Part shown: in pieces, positions 14,656 to 21,188 of the stretch
Layout of the letters: every line of letters begins with the position of its first letter
Position numbering within the stretch: position 1 is the first letter of the stretch
Source of the DNA: a virus
IMG/VR virus record: IMGVR_UViG_3300045996_000859
Coordinates: 1-41,360 of that record
Strand: one strand, 5' to 3'
Length of the DNA stretch: 41,360 nucleotides
The notes under the pieces: generated by a model
Told to the model about the DNA's origin: nothing
Database searches by the model: none
Seen by the model: only the letters and a program-made list of their open reading frames with translations
Position numbers and translations under genes: made by a program

Positions 14656-15357
14656 TCAGGCGCCAGGCTCGTCCGACTTAGAGGGCACCTCGTTAAGCTT
14701 TGCTATAACATCCGTTAGGGAGAGTCCAGACAGGCGGGACAGCGCCTCCTCCGGAGTCTCGGAGGGCTTTTTCGGGTGGGCCAAGTCGCGCCCCGAGGCG
14801 ATTTCCTTCCGCACGCCGTCCTCCCACATCCGTTTCACGGTCGCGGCGCGATCCTCGGGCGTCTCAGGCGTAATGTGTTCATGAACCTGAACCGGTGCCG
14901 CGATCGGCTTCGTCTCAAGACGGCGCAAACAATTCACGAGCGCCATGCGCGGTTCGCAACGCGCCTTGATGTCGGCCAGGATCTCTTGCCACGACGGCCA
15001 GAACTGACCCTTGCCGGGTTGAAGTGGCCACGCGCGCAACACAGCGAGCACGATGTCGCCCGGCCAGCACAGCAATTCCTCGATCCAAATGCGCGCCTCG
15101 GCCGCATCGTCGAGCTCGCCCATGTCCTCAACACGTCGCCGCGTGAGCTTACGCAGCCGAAACAGCGCCGCCCCTAGCTGACTCGCCGACGCGGCACAAA
15201 ACCCGTCAGTGACGATCCTAGCGGCCTCTGCGAGCCTTTCTGGCGCACAGTCCCACTCGACACCTGTCACGACACGATACGGTGCGCCGTCCTCGGGATG
15301 AAGCAACCTAGTTTTGAAAGCTATCGATTGCCCGCTGATACGCTGCAACGAGTCCAC
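14656..15357 (-). CDS. replication-accessory (helicase-loader-like) hypothetical protein
   Basis: 233 residues with GTG 15357; TTG 15306 and ATG 15519 are alternatives, the latter overlapping the upstream gene by 212 bases. Segment RLLHPEDGAPYRVVTGVEWDC, and later FWPSWQEILADIKARCEPRMALVNCLRRL, are typical of proteins encoded just after replication initiators in alphaproteobacterial phages. Because the upstream gene is an initiator-like protein, a helicase-loading role is inferred. No Walker motif, so it is not a DnaC-type ATPase. Confidence 0.55.
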   Translation of the reverse strand: MDSLQRISGQSIAFKTRLLHPEDGAPYRVVTGVEWDCAPERLAEAARIVTDGFCAASASQLGAALFRLRKLTRRRVEDMGELDDAAEARIWIEELLCWPGDIVLAVLRAWPLQPGKGQFWPSWQEILADIKARCEPRMALVNCLRRLETKPIAAPVQVHEHITPETPEDRAATVKRMWEDGVRKEIASGRDLAHPKKPSETPEEALSRLSGLSLTDVIAKLNEVPSKSDEPGA

Positions 15358-16078
15358 GATCGCCGCGTCCGTTTCGGACGGGCTTTGCGTCGCCAGCCTT
15401 TCGGAGATCGCGAGCTTTTCGAACCCAATTGCGGAAAGCCGCTTGCCAATCGACCTTTCGCTCACCGTTGGCAAGCCAATGGTCGTGGAACCTGTCGAAC
15501 TCGCGTCGGATCTCGTCATGGCTGAACCCCTCCCGGAAACCAAACTCACACAGCGCTGGCGATAATCCGAAATTAATCGGAAGCGGGCGCGCGCGCGCCT
15601 CTGGGTTGGTTGGCGCGCCGTCAGGCGCGTTCCTTCCTCCCCCCACACCCCCCTCTCCACCAACCGCAACGCGCTCTCTCTCTGTTTCTGTATCTGTATC
15701 TGTATCTGGGGGTGTTTCTGAAACGTTTCCGAAACGGTCAGTGTAACCGTTTCCCGAGCCGTTCCCCTTCTTCTCTCTGTGGCGGCGCACACGCTCGGTT
15801 GACGAGTCGCTGGTGTATTGCCGACCCTCCCAATTATGAGGGAATAGGCCGTTTTCGTCGGCGTCGATGAGCCCCGCGAGTTTCAGTTTGGCGAGTGCCG
15901 ATTTTGCAGTTGCGAGACGCAATCGCAGCGCAAAAGCGATGTCCGAAACAGGCGGCAAACGTCCCGAGTTTTTGGACGAAAGACAGAGTAAATTGACCCA
16001 AATTCGGAACAATTCCGGGGACAATTGCTGAACTTTGGGGTCGTCGAGCACAGCGTCATAGAACCGGAACCAGCGCAT
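15308..16078 (-). CDS. replication initiator-like protein (winged helix, O-like)
   Basis: 256 residues, ATG at 16078 with a GGGAGGG ribosome binding site. The N-terminal 80 residues (MRWFRFYDAVLDDPKVQQLSPE...) form a winged-helix DNA-binding module as in phage replication/initiation proteins; a disordered linker about 100-160 is rich in Thr/Asp/Glu and Gly; the C-terminus with FDRFHDHWLANGERKVDWQ and FRNWVRKA is the helicase-contact type end common in O-like proteins. It would bind the origin and recruit host DnaB. The origin itself is not identified. Confidence 0.75.
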   Translation of the reverse strand: MRWFRFYDAVLDDPKVQQLSPELFRIWVNLLCLSSKNSGRLPPVSDIAFALRLRLATAKSALAKLKLAGLIDADENGLFPHNWEGRQYTSDSSTERVRRHREKKGNGSGNGYTDRFGNVSETPPDTDTDTETERERVAVGGEGGVGGGRNAPDGAPTNPEARARPLPINFGLSPALCEFGFREGFSHDEIRREFDRFHDHWLANGERKVDWQAAFRNWVRKARDLRKAGDAKPVRNGRGDRGLVAAYQRAIDSFQN

Positions 16079-16123
16079 TGGCCGCCCTCCCTGTGTTGCG
16101 TGGCAGATCGTTTTGGGTGTTAT

Positions 16124-16155
16124 GCGGTACGCGGTACGCTACGTACTAAGTACGT
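16124..16155. promoter_or_regulatory. operator-like array (GCGGTAC x2 + 15-bp palindrome)
   Basis: GCGGTAC occurs twice in tandem (16124-16130, 16131-16137), followed by a perfect palindrome ACGTACT-A-AGTACGT (16141-16155). It lies in the 89-base gap upstream of the replication protein start (16078), where a promoter on the minus strand would be expected. AAGTACG also occurs at 11276-11282 in the island control region. Binding by a phage regulator is inferred; no protein is matched to it. Confidence 0.5.
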
Positions 16156-16167
16156 GATTCGCACATT

Positions 16168-16527
16168 TCAGCGCAAGCGTTCGAGGGACAAACGTTGCGA
16201 CGGCGGCCGTAGCCGGTTCAAGGCCACCCGCCCGGCCTCGATCGCCTCGCGGCTCTCGTGGATCGCATCGAACAGCCGCGCATGATCGTCGGCCGTAAAC
16301 GGCTCGACCTCGCGGCGCAAAAACCGGCCAAGCCGCCGCGCGAGGCGCACGCGCCAAAGGTGCTCTTGGATCATGCGCAGGCGCACGCGGGCGATGGCTT
16401 GCTCGGTCGGGTCCGAGTGATGTTTGATGATCCGGTGACAATTTTTGCAAATTGTAAGTTTGCGCGCCCGCCAGTGGCACAGGCTCTCGTCGATGCGGTC
16501 GAGGCTGGTCATGCGCCCCCCCGTCAT
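16168..16527 (-). CDS. hypothetical basic protein with Cys-x2-Cys
   Basis: 119 residues, ATG 16527 in ATGA with the upstream gene; ATG 16512 has a G-rich element before it and is an alternative. Near residue 27 is CKNCHRII, then strongly basic helices (RLRMIQEHLWRVRLARRLGRFLRR in part). The CxxC-H could be half of a zinc site or of an HNH-like fold, but the rest of an HNH motif is not visible. Confidence 0.6.
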   Translation of the reverse strand: MTGGRMTSLDRIDESLCHWRARKLTICKNCHRIIKHHSDPTEQAIARVRLRMIQEHLWRVRLARRLGRFLRREVEPFTADDHARLFDAIHESREAIEAGRVALNRLRPPSQRLSLERLR

Positions 16528-16727
16528 GACCTAGGGTCCGCGGGGTAGTGGTCACGGCAAAACCAAATGCCGGGGCTCGACTTGCCGTAGCCGATCGCAA
16601 AATGCGCCCGCGCGCCGCACACGCTGCACACATGCACCGGCGGGTCGTAGTGCGGGCGCCAAACCTTGCGCTTCGGGGCCGCCCACGAGACGCCGCGCGG
16701 ATAGTTCAAGGCGTCCTCGATCCTCAT
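16524..16727 (-). CDS. small zinc-ribbon-like protein
   Basis: 67 residues from ATG 16727 (ATGA after the PP-loop gene). VHVCSVCGARAHFA and later WFCRDHYP give C-x2-C ... C-x2-H, a probable zinc site. Short, basic, downstream of the PP-loop enzyme. Function unknown; may bind nucleic acid. Confidence 0.6.
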   Translation of the reverse strand: MRIEDALNYPRGVSWAAPKRKVWRPHYDPPVHVCSVCGARAHFAIGYGKSSPGIWFCRDHYPADPRS

Positions 16728-17500
16728 ACCCCGCACATCCCCTCGCATTCGTTGATGAAGAGGTTAAGTTGCGGGTCGGCCTTGGTGAGATCCGCGACGG
16801 CGAGCGGTGTCGCCGACCGATGGACGAAGACCGGCGCCCGGAACATCGCAAGGCCCGCCGGCTCGCGAAGCCGCTCGTCAATCTCGATCGCCCGCACCCA
16901 CCCCGCCGGATCGTGGTCCCGGAGCCATTGCCATTGTTTGTTGCTCTTGTAGGGACAGAAGACGCATGAGCTTTTCGGCGGGATTGGATAGCCGTGATCG
17001 GTCAGCCAGTTGGTACAATCCCAGCGGCTCATGCGCTTCTCGATCAGCGGATCTCGCCGAACGATGTAGCGAACCCGCGACGGCAAAAGCCGGATCACCT
17101 CGTCGGTTGAGATCCCGACCCATTGCTCGACCGCGCCCGGCGGGATGTAGTCCCGCGGCCCGACGCCGAGGAGTTCGCGAACCTTCCGGCGGATCGGCAT
17201 GAGCTTGTAGCTTCGGGTGCATTGCCGCTGCCGCATCCCGTTCGCGGTATAGGCCGGAATGCGGGCCTCGTTGTCGTCGAACAGCCGCTCGCCGAGCGGC
17301 CCGGTCAGAACCCGGTGGATCGGGAACGGGAGAGCCCGTTCCAGTTGGTCGAGGTGAGGGTAAACCGGCGTCGGCTCCTCGCCCGTGTCGGCGAAAATGG
17401 CACAGTCGGGCATCGGCCCGATCTCGCCATGCGCCGCCATCAGCGCCAGCGTCGTTGATTGAACGCCCGCCCCGAGCGAAATCACCCGTAGCCGTGTCAT
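16724..17500 (-). CDS. PP-loop ATP pyrophosphatase (PAPS reductase-like)
   Basis: 258 residues from ATG 17500, overlapping the GcrA stop by ATGA. The PP-loop SLGAGVQST is at residues 8-16 and a FADTGEEP segment at 36-43, as in adenine-nucleotide alpha-hydrolases of the PAPS reductase/DndC group. Cys94, Cys162, Cys179 and Cys182 (SSCVFCPYKS) could bind a metal or Fe-S cluster. Family members activate sulfate or modify nucleic acids, e.g. thiolation or phosphorothioation. In phages such genes are common but poorly understood; its placement between GcrA and a zinc-ribbon gene suggests DNA or RNA modification (inference). Confidence 0.75.
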   Translation of the reverse strand: MTRLRVISLGAGVQSTTLALMAAHGEIGPMPDCAIFADTGEEPTPVYPHLDQLERALPFPIHRVLTGPLGERLFDDNEARIPAYTANGMRQRQCTRSYKLMPIRRKVRELLGVGPRDYIPPGAVEQWVGISTDEVIRLLPSRVRYIVRRDPLIEKRMSRWDCTNWLTDHGYPIPPKSSCVFCPYKSNKQWQWLRDHDPAGWVRAIEIDERLREPAGLAMFRAPVFVHRSATPLAVADLTKADPQLNLFINECEGMCGV

Positions 17501-18075
17501 GCCGCCCCCCGATAGCGCAGCCGCACCTTCGCCTGCGGCCAGTAGCAGACCTGAAAATGCAACTCGCACCACGAATGACCGGGCAGCGCCGGCTCGGGGC
17601 AGTAGGCATACACCCGCGGGGAAATCTCGGCGACCGGATAGCGGCAATGGAACGGGCGAAGGTGCTGCAACAGCACCGTCCCTTCCGGCTGCTCGACGAT
17701 CTCGTGCGGAACCGGCTCCGGCTTGGCGTAACTCGCGGCCATCCCCGTTCGCGGTGAGATTTTGACCTTGTGCATCCCCGGTTGACCCGGCATCACCGGC
17801 CGCGGCGGCAGGTCAGGCGCGTCCGGCGGCGCGGGCCTCGGCTCGGGCTTCCGCTTCGGCTCCGGCTTCCATCGCTTCGGAAGCTTCAGCCGGTTCACTT
17901 TGCCGATCACCGCATTGCGGGAAATGTCCGGCCCGAGCCGATCGGCGCACTTCTGCGCCGACAAGCCCAGATCCCACAACTTTTTCAGCAGTTCGGTGCG
18001 CTCCGGCGTCCAGACCGGCGGCGGTTTCATGTAGTTGACGACATCCGGGTCGCCGATTGGGTCGTTGTCGCTCAT
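17497..18075 (-). CDS. gcrA: GcrA-family cell-cycle regulator
   Basis: 192 residues from ATG 18075, with GAGG 6 bases before; longer starts are antisense shadows. The N-terminal domain (about 20-70) reads VWTPERTELLKKLWDLG...SRNAVIGKVNRLKL, diagnostic of GcrA; a Pro/Lys-rich linker follows, and the C-terminal part with FHCRYPV...YCPEPALPGHSWCELHFQVCY is the Cys/His region typical of the family. Host GcrA binds sigma70-RNA polymerase at promoters methylated by CcrM (GANTC). A phage copy could redirect host transcription. It is coupled to VRR-NUC upstream and PP-loop downstream. Confidence 0.88.
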   Translation of the reverse strand: MSDNDPIGDPDVVNYMKPPPVWTPERTELLKKLWDLGLSAQKCADRLGPDISRNAVIGKVNRLKLPKRWKPEPKRKPEPRPAPPDAPDLPPRPVMPGQPGMHKVKISPRTGMAASYAKPEPVPHEIVEQPEGTVLLQHLRPFHCRYPVAEISPRVYAYCPEPALPGHSWCELHFQVCYWPQAKVRLRYRGAA

Positions 18076-18533
18076 GGCCGCCTCACCGACAGGTTCGGGA
18101 GGAGACAGCGCCACCCTTCCAGGATGCTCAGCGCCTCGTTGAGGTCGTCCGCCCACGCCCACGGCCACCCGAACAACTCGGCGTGCTGCCTGAAAAGATC
18201 CTGTGGCGAGTCCGGCAGGATGCGCTCGCCGCGGCGCTTGATCTCGAGGAAATGCGCGCGCGCGTTCGGCGCGATGAAAACGAGATCCGGCACGCCCGGC
18301 TCGACGCCCATCGCCTTTAGCTTCGCGCCGGTCCGTTTGTCGCGCTTCTCGCCGTTTGCGGTGTGAAAACCCTTCCAACCGGGCGCCTTGCGCCAGCGGA
18401 AGTGACCCATGATCGCGATTTGAAGCTGAAATTCGAGCGGAGGCGGCGGTTTCGCGAGCCGCTTGCCGCGCCGCGTCAGCGGCAATTCCGGCTGAATTTC
18501 ATACGTTATTGAAATGTCGCGAGGCGTGGGCAT
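18072..18533 (-). CDS. VRR-NUC domain nuclease
   Basis: 153 residues from ATG 18533 (a TTG at 18548 would add 5). The VRR-NUC fold is shown by GVPDLVFI (80-87), FLEIKRRG (95-102) and a following QHAELFGW (115-122) segment: the PD-x(n)-E-x-K nuclease core with the downstream helix. VRR-NUC proteins of phages act on branched or flapped DNA, fitting recombination-dependent replication together with the Bet/RecT gene. Coupled by ATGA to GcrA. Confidence 0.85.
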   Translation of the reverse strand: MPTPRDISITYEIQPELPLTRRGKRLAKPPPPLEFQLQIAIMGHFRWRKAPGWKGFHTANGEKRDKRTGAKLKAMGVEPGVPDLVFIAPNARAHFLEIKRRGERILPDSPQDLFRQHAELFGWPWAWADDLNEALSILEGWRCLLPNLSVRRP

Positions 18534-18540
18534 AATAGGC

Positions 18541-18634
18541 CGTTCCAAGAAAAGCTTGGTTTGTGAGACCTGGCTCTGATTTTACCGCCGCCCCCGTCTG
18601 GCAGACATCGGGGCGGCGGTTTTCGTTTGGAACG
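18541..18634. other. structured intergenic element with strong hairpin
   Basis: The element is bounded by CGTTCCA (18541-18547) and TGGAACG (18628-18634), complementary ends. Inside are CCAAG/CTTGG (18545-18549, 18555-18559) and an 11-bp perfect stem ACCGCCGCCCC (18584-18594) / GGGGCGGCGGT (18610-18620) whose top holds GTCTG/CAGAC. On the plus strand the stem is followed by TTTTCG, like an intrinsic terminator, but no plus-strand gene precedes it. On the minus strand it is in the leader of the VRR-NUC/GcrA genes. Terminator, leader structure or small RNA cannot be decided. Confidence 0.5.
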
Positions 18635-18647
18635 GTAGGCTAAGGGA

Positions 18648-18914
18648 TCATTGCGAAGAGGTCGAGGACGAAGACTTCCGGCGCCCGCGGGTCTGCCCGC
18701 CGGCCTTCGACCCGCCGAGCATCCGGTTGAAGGCCGCAATATCGGTCCCGAGGCTCTTGTGCTTGGTCTGGATCGACCGGAATTTGGTGAGGACGTTCGG
18801 CGCGACGAGCGTCCCGCTCGTGGTCGAGCCGCTTGAGGCCCGTGCCGCCTTGCCGCGCGAGCGGGTGCCAGTGGATGAGCGGGTCGTAGACCGTTTGCGT
18901 GGAGTGGTTGCCAT
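18648..18914 (-). CDS. basic low-complexity protein
   Basis: 88 residues, ATG at 18914 with a textbook AGGAGG 8 bases before. Ser/Thr/Arg/Lys-rich N-terminus and C-terminus (RKRSTTRSSTGTRSRGK; RGRRKSSSSTSSQ) around a central helix with VLTKFRSIQTKHKSLGTDI. Histone-like or nucleoid-binding behaviour is possible from composition alone. No domain. Confidence 0.6.
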   Translation of the reverse strand: MATTPRKRSTTRSSTGTRSRGKAARASSGSTTSGTLVAPNVLTKFRSIQTKHKSLGTDIAAFNRMLGGSKAGGQTRGRRKSSSSTSSQ

Positions 18915-19012
18915 TTGGGGCGCCTCCTAAAGGCCCGGCGACACTGCAGAAGATCGCGCGACCGGCCGGGCGCGGCCGCCGCGAAACCCAAAAGCCGATG
19001 TACTGGAACGCT

Positions 19013-19234
19013 TTACGCGGCGCGCCGACCCCGAGCGGGGGCGCGATCAGGCAGGATGAAGTCGTTCGGCGTGACCTGTCCCGCCGTAGCGTCGTAAATC
19101 CTCACCATTGTTTCAAAGGACGGGATTTGAACCCCGTTGCGAATGCGCGTGACTGTTGCGCGCGCAACACCAATCTCGTCGGCGACCTCACGATCGATCA
19201 AGTCGAACTTGTCCATGTACTCGCCAAGAGTCAT
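19013..19234 (-). CDS. XRE/Cro-type HTH regulator
   Basis: 73 residues from ATG 19234; a TTG at 19258 would add 8. Residues about 3-55 form an HTH_3/XRE domain: EYMDKFDLIDREVADEIGVARATVTRIRNGVQIPS, helix-turn-helix with the family's AxxIGVxxxTVxRxxxG pattern. Short Cro-like length with no protease or oligomerisation domain. It is divergent from the plus-strand early operon across 19235-19410 and is the best candidate for the lysogeny switch regulator. Confidence 0.75.
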   Translation of the reverse strand: MTLGEYMDKFDLIDREVADEIGVARATVTRIRNGVQIPSFETMVRIYDATAGQVTPNDFILPDRAPARGRRAA

Positions 19235-19410
19235 TGTGATCGGTGCTCGTACTCTCAAACACTATAATGGTTCACTTAGGTTAAGGTTCCCTTTGCGTTC
19301 GCGTCAAGCCCAAAAAAGTATGAGGCGCGTACTTTTTACTCTTGCCTTCGTGTGTCGTCACGCGTACATCAGGAGGTGTTGAAGCAAATCACTGAGGGGC
19401 CTTTCACCAA
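19235..19410. promoter_or_regulatory. divergent early/repressor control region
   Basis: A perfect TATAAT lies at 19263-19268 (plus), with TATAGT overlapping it on the minus strand, so both directions may start here. An inverted repeat AAAAAGTA (19313-19320) / TACTTTTT (19330-19337) with a 9-base spacer is a good operator candidate for the XRE regulator. GGTT triplets recur at 19269-19289. AGGAGG at 19371-19376 is 40 bases from the first plus-strand ATG and serves no visible gene. Clear -35 boxes are not obvious, as usual in alphaproteobacteria. Confidence 0.55.
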
Positions 19411-19728
19411 ATGACCGACCTACGCACCCCGCGTCCCGACAGCCCGGCGATGGCCGCGGCGTTCGCCGCGATCGACGCCAGCGTTGCCAAGTTCGCCGCC
19501 CAAGCCGACGACACGAACGCCCGCATTGCACGTTGGAACGAAGAGGCCAAGCGCATCCGCCGGGCCGTTCTGATCCTCAAGGATCACTTCTTTCCCGGCC
19601 TCACCGAGGAAACCGCAACGACCGTGCTGGCGCTGAACGGCATCCGGGTGTCCAGCCTCGGCGATGTCTGCCTGCGCCATCTCATCGACGATGCCCGCCG
19701 CGCCGCCGGACAGCCGGAGCCCCGCTAA
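19411..19728 (+). CDS. first gene of plus-strand early operon, hypothetical
   Basis: 105 residues, ATG at 19411. Ala-rich helical N-terminus (MAAAFAAIDASVAKFAAQADD), then charged helices (NEEAKRIRRAVLILKDHF). Predicted all-helical, possibly coiled coil. No domain recognised; it heads the operon of recombination and micro-protein genes. Confidence 0.6.
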   Translation: MTDLRTPRPDSPAMAAAFAAIDASVAKFAAQADDTNARIARWNEEAKRIRRAVLILKDHFFPGLTEETATTVLALNGIRVSSLGDVCLRHLIDDARRAAGQPEPR

Positions 19729-19850
19729 TGGATCGCATCGCTGAACTTGAGCAGATCATCCGGGGTCTCGTCGCCCTCTGCAAATTACAGACGGAAACGA
19801 TCGTCGCCCTCGTCGATCATTACGAGAAGCTTCTAGAGGAGCCCCGCTAA
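19728..19850 (+). CDS. small coiled-coil peptide
   Basis: 40 residues, ATG 19728 in TAATG with the previous stop. One amphipathic helix: IAELEQIIRGLVALCKLQTE with heptad-like hydrophobics. It ends TAATG into the next gene. Function unknown. Confidence 0.5.
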   Translation: MDRIAELEQIIRGLVALCKLQTETIVALVDHYEKLLEEPR

Positions 19851-19948
19851 TGGAAGTCGTGACCCACTTCGCCGTTTGGGCGCTCGTCACCGGCTGCATT
19901 CTATGGGCGGTCATTTACGCCACCGTGCGCGGAGCCGGCGACCTATGA
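19850..19948 (+). CDS. membrane micro-protein
   Basis: 32 residues, ATG 19850 (TAATG). Hydrophobic HFAVWALVTGCILWAVIYATV forms one transmembrane helix, with a short GAGDL tail. The stop at 19946-19948 overlaps an ATGA that could begin an in-frame extension of the next gene. Confidence 0.5.
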   Translation: MEVVTHFAVWALVTGCILWAVIYATVRGAGDL

Positions 19949-20001
19949 GCCCCATCCGCGACCACCTTCGCCAACGTCTCAACCTGATCGGGAGGACAGG
20001 T

Positions 20002-20220
20002 ATGTTCATCATCCAATGCACCAAGGACGAGAAAGCGATCTTGGAAACCGCGCTCAACCTGCACATCGGCCCGCTCGCCGCGAACGTCAGCTTGCTGACG
20101 CAAGCCCACGGCGCGGGAGCGCCGTGCGTCGAGAAGGCGCGCCGGATGGCGATAGTCGCTAAACACCTGTCCGACAAACTCAGGGATGCGCCGTTCAAGC
20201 TCGTGGAGGCCGCGCGATGA
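20002..20220 (+). CDS. hypothetical early protein
   Basis: 72 residues from ATG 20002, preceded by GGGAGG 6-7 bases upstream; an ATGA-coupled ATG at 19945 would add 19 residues. CTKDEKAILETALNLHIG then helical segments ending KLRDAPFKLVEAAR. Not recognised. Confidence 0.55.
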   Translation: MFIIQCTKDEKAILETALNLHIGPLAANVSLLTQAHGAGAPCVEKARRMAIVAKHLSDKLRDAPFKLVEAAR

Positions 20221-20507
20221 GCACCGTTCACCCGATGTTTCAAAACCTCCTCAACGCCGTCAGCGGCAAGCACGAGCCCGAGCCCAAGCCCGTGATCTTC
20301 TCATTCGATGTCGAAGCGCGCGCCGAGTTCGATGGCGGCAAGAGATCCGCCCTCGTGACATGGCACGATAACGTCGAGGCCATGACCGAAGACGAGGCGT
20401 GCGATCTCGCGGCTCGCGAAATCTTCCGCGAGATCACCGCCCGCGCCGGAAGCAAGCCGACCGCCGTCACGGTCCTGAAATCTAACGTCACGCGGGAGGA
20501 AGCGTGA
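20217..20507 (+). CDS. hypothetical early protein
   Basis: 96 residues, ATG 20217 overlapping the previous stop by ATGA. Beta-rich middle (VIFSFDVEARAEF, SALVTWHDNVEAM) and a helix (DEACDLAAREIFREIT), then VTVLKSNVT. A small alpha/beta fold, possibly DNA binding; not recognised. Confidence 0.6.
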   Translation: MSTVHPMFQNLLNAVSGKHEPEPKPVIFSFDVEARAEFDGGKRSALVTWHDNVEAMTEDEACDLAAREIFREITARAGSKPTAVTVLKSNVTREEA

Positions 20508-20728
20508 TGGGCGAGGTGTTTTATCACGACTTCGCCGATCTCGACCGGCGCCAACGCGAGCTTGAACTGTACGAGGCGCACGAACTCGCCCGCGAGTTCC
20601 CCGACCTCGTGCGCGTCGCCCCCGAAATGTTCGACCTGCTGCTCGAATTGCGGGAGATGTGGTTGGCACGGGGCGAGGCATGGGAACCGCTCGACGAACT
20701 CTTTAACTGGCTGGAGAAACGAACGTGA
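20507..20728 (+). CDS. acidic helical early protein
   Basis: 73 residues from ATG 20507 (TGATG) with GGAGG upstream; GTG 20504 would add one. Highly acidic/basic helices (LDRRQRELELYEAHELAREF, LLLELREMWLARGEAW). Not recognised. Confidence 0.6.
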   Translation: MGEVFYHDFADLDRRQRELELYEAHELAREFPDLVRVAPEMFDLLLELREMWLARGEAWEPLDELFNWLEKRT

Positions 20729-20880
20729 ACCCGCTTCCCCTTATCGCGCACATTGAGACCCTCGCCTCAACCCTGCCCGTCGCCCTGTGCGCTGGGATCG
20801 CCTTCGCCCTCGCGGTCACAGTCGCTCATGTTCTCGTCAGCGACGTGCTGCGCGCCATCGCGACCCATTGGAAGGACTAG
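20725..20880 (+). CDS. membrane peptide
   Basis: 51 residues from GTG 20725 (GTGA with the previous stop). Hydrophobic middle (LPVALCAGIAFALAVTVAHVLV) forms one transmembrane helix flanked by polar ends. Function unknown. Confidence 0.5.
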   Translation: MNPLPLIAHIETLASTLPVALCAGIAFALAVTVAHVLVSDVLRAIATHWKD

Positions 20881-20882
20881 CC

Positions 20883-21089
20883 ATGATGCATTCTTTGAAA
20901 AACATTGAGGCTTATGTCATCGCCGATTATCTCATGACCGCTGCGACCCGGCTCCAAATCACCGACCCGGCGACCTATGACGCAACGCGGCGGGCGCTCG
21001 CCGCCTATGGCAACAGCCCGGAAGCCCGAGCGGCGCTCGCGTTCCTCGACACGCTGCAATTGCTCACCGAAGACGAGGGCGCCGCATGA
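20883..21089 (+). CDS. hypothetical helical early protein
   Basis: 68 residues from ATG 20883, two bases after the previous stop. Four helices with Tyr/Ala residues (AYVIADYLMTAATRLQI, SPEARAALAFLDTLQLL). Longer reading upstream is antisense-like and rejected. Not recognised. Confidence 0.6.
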   Translation: MMHSLKNIEAYVIADYLMTAATRLQITDPATYDATRRALAAYGNSPEARAALAFLDTLQLLTEDEGAA

Positions 21090-21178
21090 CCTCGGCCGAC
21101 CTTGCTAAAGTCTTATGGCTCTTGCTCGGCTGGCTTGTGCTCGCCGCGTGGGTCTTTGGTACAATCAAACGACGCTAG
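21086..21178 (+). CDS. membrane micro-protein
   Basis: 30 residues, ATG 21086 (ATGA with the previous stop). Trp/Leu-rich LWLLLGWLVLAAWVFGTI followed by KRR, a single transmembrane helix with a positive cytoplasmic end. Confidence 0.5.
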   Translation: MTSADLAKVLWLLLGWLVLAAWVFGTIKRR

Positions 21179-21188
21179 GAGATCCCCC

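Noticed and set aside
18506-18991. Minus-strand frame of 161 codons
   Set aside because: Runs through the strong hairpin and out of frame with the well-supported 18648-18914 gene; Arg/Pro-rich shadow.
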